Source of the DNA: Hyphomonadaceae bacterium
GTDB lineage: Bacteria; Pseudomonadota; Alphaproteobacteria; Caulobacterales; Hyphomonadaceae
Assembly (NCBI GenBank): GCA_022844345.1
Contig: JALHLU010000001.1
Coordinates: 488,138-552,137, forward strand
Length of the DNA stretch: 64,000 nt
Reading direction: 5' to 3'
Of the stretch, positions 61,376 to 64,000 are shown piece by piece; the stretch's first letter is position 1, and every line of letters begins with the position of its first letter. The notes beneath the pieces are model-generated. The model did no database searches. It saw nothing but the letters and a program-made list of their open reading frames with translations, and was not told the DNA's origin. The position numbers and the translations under genes were made by a program.

Positions 61376-61820
61376 CAAGCCCCTCGCCGCCGACCTTGCC
61401 GTCGGCCCCCATCGAATAGAGGTCGTAAGGGCTGTTCTCGCCGGGCGCGACATACTGGTATGGCCGGTTCCACGGATCTTTGGGCAGCTGGCGAATGAAT
61501 GGCTGGCGTTCGGCGCCAAGCGCAGTGGCCGGCGCAATCAGCGTTTCGAGCCCCTCTTCGGTGGTGGGAAAGCGGGCGGCTTCGAGATGGAAAAGCGTCA
61601 GCGCCTGGTCGATCGCGGCGATGTCAGCCTTCGCTTTTTCCACGCGCGCCTTGTCCTGGCTTGGGAGGACGTTGATGGCGACGATGGCGGTGATGAGGCC
61701 GATGATCAGGATCACGACCATCATCTCGACCAGCGTGACGCCAGCCTCGGGATGGAGGCGCTGGGTCGAGGCGCGAGGGGCGGCATCGGTGTGATCAGGA
61801 AGCACGGGCATCTCCATCAT
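61350..61820 (-). CDS. gspG: Type II secretion major pseudopilin GspG
   Basis: 156 aa. Prepilin site EAGVTLVEMMVVILIIGLIT (cut after Gly), then PSQDKARVEKAKADIAAID, YPTT-type RFPTTEEGLETLI and the C-terminal calcium-site region DPWNRPYQYVAPGENSPYD. The unusually long leader before the cleavage site is about 26 residues. GspG forms the shaft of the pseudopilus. Confidence 0.95.
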   Translation of the reverse strand: MMEMPVLPDHTDAAPRASTQRLHPEAGVTLVEMMVVILIIGLITAIVAINVLPSQDKARVEKAKADIAAIDQALTLFHLEAARFPTTEEGLETLIAPATALGAERQPFIRQLPKDPWNRPYQYVAPGENSPYDLYSMGADGKVGGEGLDADVVNAR

Positions 61821-63043
61821 CCTGCTGCAAGCTGGTTGAGCTGCAGGATCGGCAGCATGATTGCCAGCACGATGCTGGCGACAATTGCGCCCATCAGGAC
61901 GATGATGAGCGGTTCAATGAGGCTGAGCGCTGCCTGCACAAAACCCTCGAATTCCTCGTCGAGATGGTTGGCGGCGCGGTGAAGCATATCTGGCAGTTCG
62001 CCGGAATTCTCGCCGCCGACGGCCATGTAGACGACGACGGGCGGAATGAGCGCAGACTTGCGCATGGCGCCGGAGAGCGGCTCGCCCTCCTGGATGCGAT
62101 CGCCCATGGCGTCAATGGCGCGGGCGAATGCGCGGTTGGAGGCGGAGTCACGCGAGGCGCGGACGCTTTCGAGAACCGGAAGACCGCTCGACGACAACAT
62201 CGACACGGAGCGAACGAAGCGGCTGGTGCTGACGGCGCGGATCCACTTGCCGAGCAGCGGCAGGCGCATCATCGCCGCATCGAAGCCAAGCCGGATATGT
62301 GGCTGGCGTAGCGCCGTGCGCGCCGCCACGAAGGCCCCGACGATGGCGATGAGCAGCACGGGCCAGTAACGCGCAAGCCCTTCCGAGACGCCGATCAGGA
62401 TCTGCGTCACCAGCGGCAGTTCGCCATGGAAGGCCTTGAACTGTTCGACGAGCGCCGGAACGACGAAGATCATCAAACAACCAACAACGGCGGCGGCGAC
62501 CGTCATGAGCGCGGCCGGATAGATCATCGCGGTGGCGATCTTCGAGCGCAGGGCGTGTTCGCGCTGGAGATAGTCCGCAAGGCGAGTGAGCACGGGGGCA
62601 AGATTGCCGGATCGTTCGCCGCCGGCGATGGCGGCGCGGTAGGCGCCCGGGAAGCTGGACTTGTGGCGGGCCATGGCGTCGGCCAGCCGCATGCCTTCCT
62701 GGATGCCTGAGCGGAGATCCGCCATAATGTGGCGGGCGGCAGACTGTTCCTGCTGGGCCGCGAGCATGCCGAGCGCTTCGTCGACCGAGATGGCGGCGCC
62801 GACCAGCGTGGCGAGCTGGCGCGTGACGAGCAGACGCGTCTTGTGACTGAGCGAACCGCGCGTACGGACCGGCGCTGCCTTCTGTGTCCGGGCGGCGGGC
62901 TGGGCGCCGGTGGGCGAGACCTCAACGGGATAGAGCTTGCGGCCAGCGAGCGCGGCATGGGCCGCGCGTTCATCGCGGGCGTCGATTCCGCCCCGCCGCT
63001 CGCGGCCTTCGAGGTCGATGGCGACATAGGAGTAGCGGGCCAT
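61817..63043 (-). CDS. gspF: Type II secretion inner-membrane protein GspF
   Basis: 408 aa. The two repeated T2SSF domains are seen at about 75-195 and 275-400, with FPGAYRAAIAGGERSGNLAP in the first and PPVVVYMAVGGENSGELPDM in the second. Three transmembrane helices. GspF is the platform protein that moves the pseudopilus. Overlaps gspG by 4 bp. Confidence 0.95.
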   Translation of the reverse strand: MARYSYVAIDLEGRERRGGIDARDERAAHAALAGRKLYPVEVSPTGAQPAARTQKAAPVRTRGSLSHKTRLLVTRQLATLVGAAISVDEALGMLAAQQEQSAARHIMADLRSGIQEGMRLADAMARHKSSFPGAYRAAIAGGERSGNLAPVLTRLADYLQREHALRSKIATAMIYPAALMTVAAAVVGCLMIFVVPALVEQFKAFHGELPLVTQILIGVSEGLARYWPVLLIAIVGAFVAARTALRQPHIRLGFDAAMMRLPLLGKWIRAVSTSRFVRSVSMLSSSGLPVLESVRASRDSASNRAFARAIDAMGDRIQEGEPLSGAMRKSALIPPVVVYMAVGGENSGELPDMLHRAANHLDEEFEGFVQAALSLIEPLIIVLMGAIVASIVLAIMLPILQLNQLAAG

Positions 63044-63046
63044 GGC

Positions 63047-64000
63047 CTATCCCGCCTCCCCCGCGCCTGCGCTGCGCAGGACGTCGCTGAGGGACGTGAC
63101 GCCAGCAGCGACACAGGAAAGGCCGCTGGCGAAGAGGCGTTCCGAAGTGCGGAAGGCGTGGGCGGCCATCGCTTCTTCGGTGGCGTTCGCGTGGATCAGA
63201 CGGCGGATCTCATCATCGACCACCATGCATTCGTAAAGACCGATGCGCCCGACATAGCCCGAACCACTGCACTCGGGGCAGCCGCCGCCTTCGAAAGCTT
63301 CGGGCTTTGCGCCGATCGATGCGAGGAGCGCCGCTTCGCGCTCGCCAATCACGGCCGGCCGCTTGCACGCTTCGCAGAGACGGCGGACGAGACGCTGGGC
63401 GACGACGGTGCGCAGGGTGGACGCCAGCAGGTAGGGTTCGATGCCCATGTCGCGCAGGCGCGTGATGGCGGCCACTGCATCGTTGGTGTGCACGGTCGAG
63501 AAGACGAGGTGGCCGGTGAGCGAGGCCTGCACGGCGATCTGGGCGGTTTCGGCGTCGCGAATTTCGCCGACCATAACGACATCGGGGTCCTGGCGCAGGA
63601 TGGCGCGGAGGCCCGCGGCAAACGTCATCCCGATGCGGCTGTTCACCTGGGTCTGGCCAATGCCTTCGATCGCGTACTCGATCGGATCTTCGACCGTGAG
63701 GATGTTTCGGCTGCGATCGTTGAGCAGGTTGAGGGCGGCGTAAAGCGTCGTTGTCTTGCCCGAGCCTGTGGGTCCCGTGACGAGCACGATGCCGTTGGGA
63801 GCCGACATGGCGGCCTGGAAGCGCGCTAGCGTGGCCGGCGCCATCCCGAGACCGTCCAGGCTGCGCAGGCTCTGGTCCTTGTCGAGGATACGCATCACCA
63901 CGCGCTCGCCATGGCGGGAGGGAAGCGTGGAGACGCGGACGTCGACGCCGCGCCCGCCGAGGGTGAGCGAGATGCGGCCGTCCTGCGGCAAGCGTTTCTC
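63047..64000 (-). CDS. gspE: Type II secretion ATPase GspE (partial, cut by window end)
   Basis: The 3' part of the gene, about 318 codons. Visible: [40 protein letters not shown] (Walker A), the acidic Asp box in [32 protein letters not shown] (Walker B), [18 protein letters not shown] (His box) and the zinc-binding CEACKRP and [17 protein letters not shown]. The 5' end lies outside the window. GspC, GspD and the prepilin peptidase are not in the window. Confidence 0.95.
   Translation of the reverse strand, partial: EKRLPQDGRISLTLGGRGVDVRVSTLPSRHGERVVMRILDKDQSLRSLDGLGMAPATLARFQAAMSAPNGIVLVTGPTGSGKTTTLYAALNLLNDRSRNILTVEDPIEYAIEGIGQTQVNSRIGMTFAAGLRAILRQDPDVVMVGEIRDAETAQIAVQASLTGHLVFSTVHTNDAVAAITRLRDMGIEPYLLASTLRTVVAQRLVRRLCEACKRPAVIGEREAALLASIGAKPEAFEGGGCPECSGSGYVGRIGLYECMVVDDEIRRLIHANATEEAMAAHAFRTSERLFASGLSCVAAGVTSLSDVLRSAGAGEAG

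Noticed and set aside
1-64000. tRNA or rRNA genes
   Set aside because: No tRNA-like GGTTCGA-containing arm with matching cloverleaf and no rRNA sequence was seen by eye. A covariance-model scan would be decisive.

Overview
The window is about 64 kb of GC-rich, gene-dense chromosome from an alphaproteobacterium. It most resembles the Caulobacterales/Hyphomonadaceae group. That placement is inferred from the fliQ-fliR-flhB-cckA gene order, a CckA-type hybrid kinase, a cluster of GANTC (CcrM-type) sites, a CtrA-like box, a DUF2849/DUF934 sulfite reductase operon and an Anbu/alpha-E/ATP-grasp locus. There are no rRNA genes, CRISPR arrays, prophage modules or transposases, and I found no tRNA gene by eye. 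It is chromosomal backbone with several small accessory patches and several families of short dispersed repeats.

Layout. 1-388: repeat-rich intergenic DNA. 389-5851: a catalytically degenerate SRAP protein, small hypothetical proteins, a SRPBCC protein, a Tet-like MFS transporter, a GmhB-like HAD phosphatase and a membrane protein. 5994-10679 (minus): a tightly overlapping assimilatory sulfate reduction operon (cobA-type methyltransferase, DUF2849, GST, cysI, DUF934, cysH) with a divergent GcvA-like LysR regulator. 12211-16209 (minus): circularly permuted ATP-grasp, alpha-E, transglutaminase and an Anbu-type proteasome homologue. 16492-19338: PAP2 phosphatase, queG and mtgA. 19351-20456: a concentration of dispersed repeats, some of which form the 3' end of a reading frame. 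20490-23576: TPR protein, SDR protein, rsgA and a DUF6894 protein. 23592-25110: a less GC-rich patch with two unrecognised genes.

25186-32720: hydrolase, glycosyltransferases, infC with an ATC start, lipoproteins, two I78-type inhibitors and a thioredoxin-fold peroxiredoxin-like protein. 32893-37336: promoter, rpmI, rplT, pheS, pheT. 37586-44260 (minus): cckA, flhB, fliR, fliQ and a DegP/HtrA protease, with two intrinsic terminators. 44458-49129: a LysR regulator divergent from a GNAT-like/GNAT/isochorismatase-like operon, then a tandem carboxymuconolactone-decarboxylase lipoprotein and a cytochrome c lipoprotein. 49251-56005 (plus): a second transglutaminase/ligase locus (transglutaminase-DUF2126, ATP-grasp fused to alpha-E, transglutaminase). 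56011-64000 (minus): a type II secretion operon read gspE-F-G-H-I-J-K-L-M-N plus one extra exported protein, with gspE cut by the window end.

The most interesting points are these. Two amidoligase/transglutaminase loci lie within 34 kb, one with separate genes and an Anbu peptidase, the other with fused domains and no peptidase. The SRAP protein has lost Cys2, Glu and His. infC has no ATG, GTG or TTG available and must start at ATC. Six GANTC sites lie in 162 bp upstream of cckA. A 122-bp and a roughly 200-bp dispersed repeat each occur as an inverted pair. Product assignments rest on motif recognition by eye; no database search was possible.
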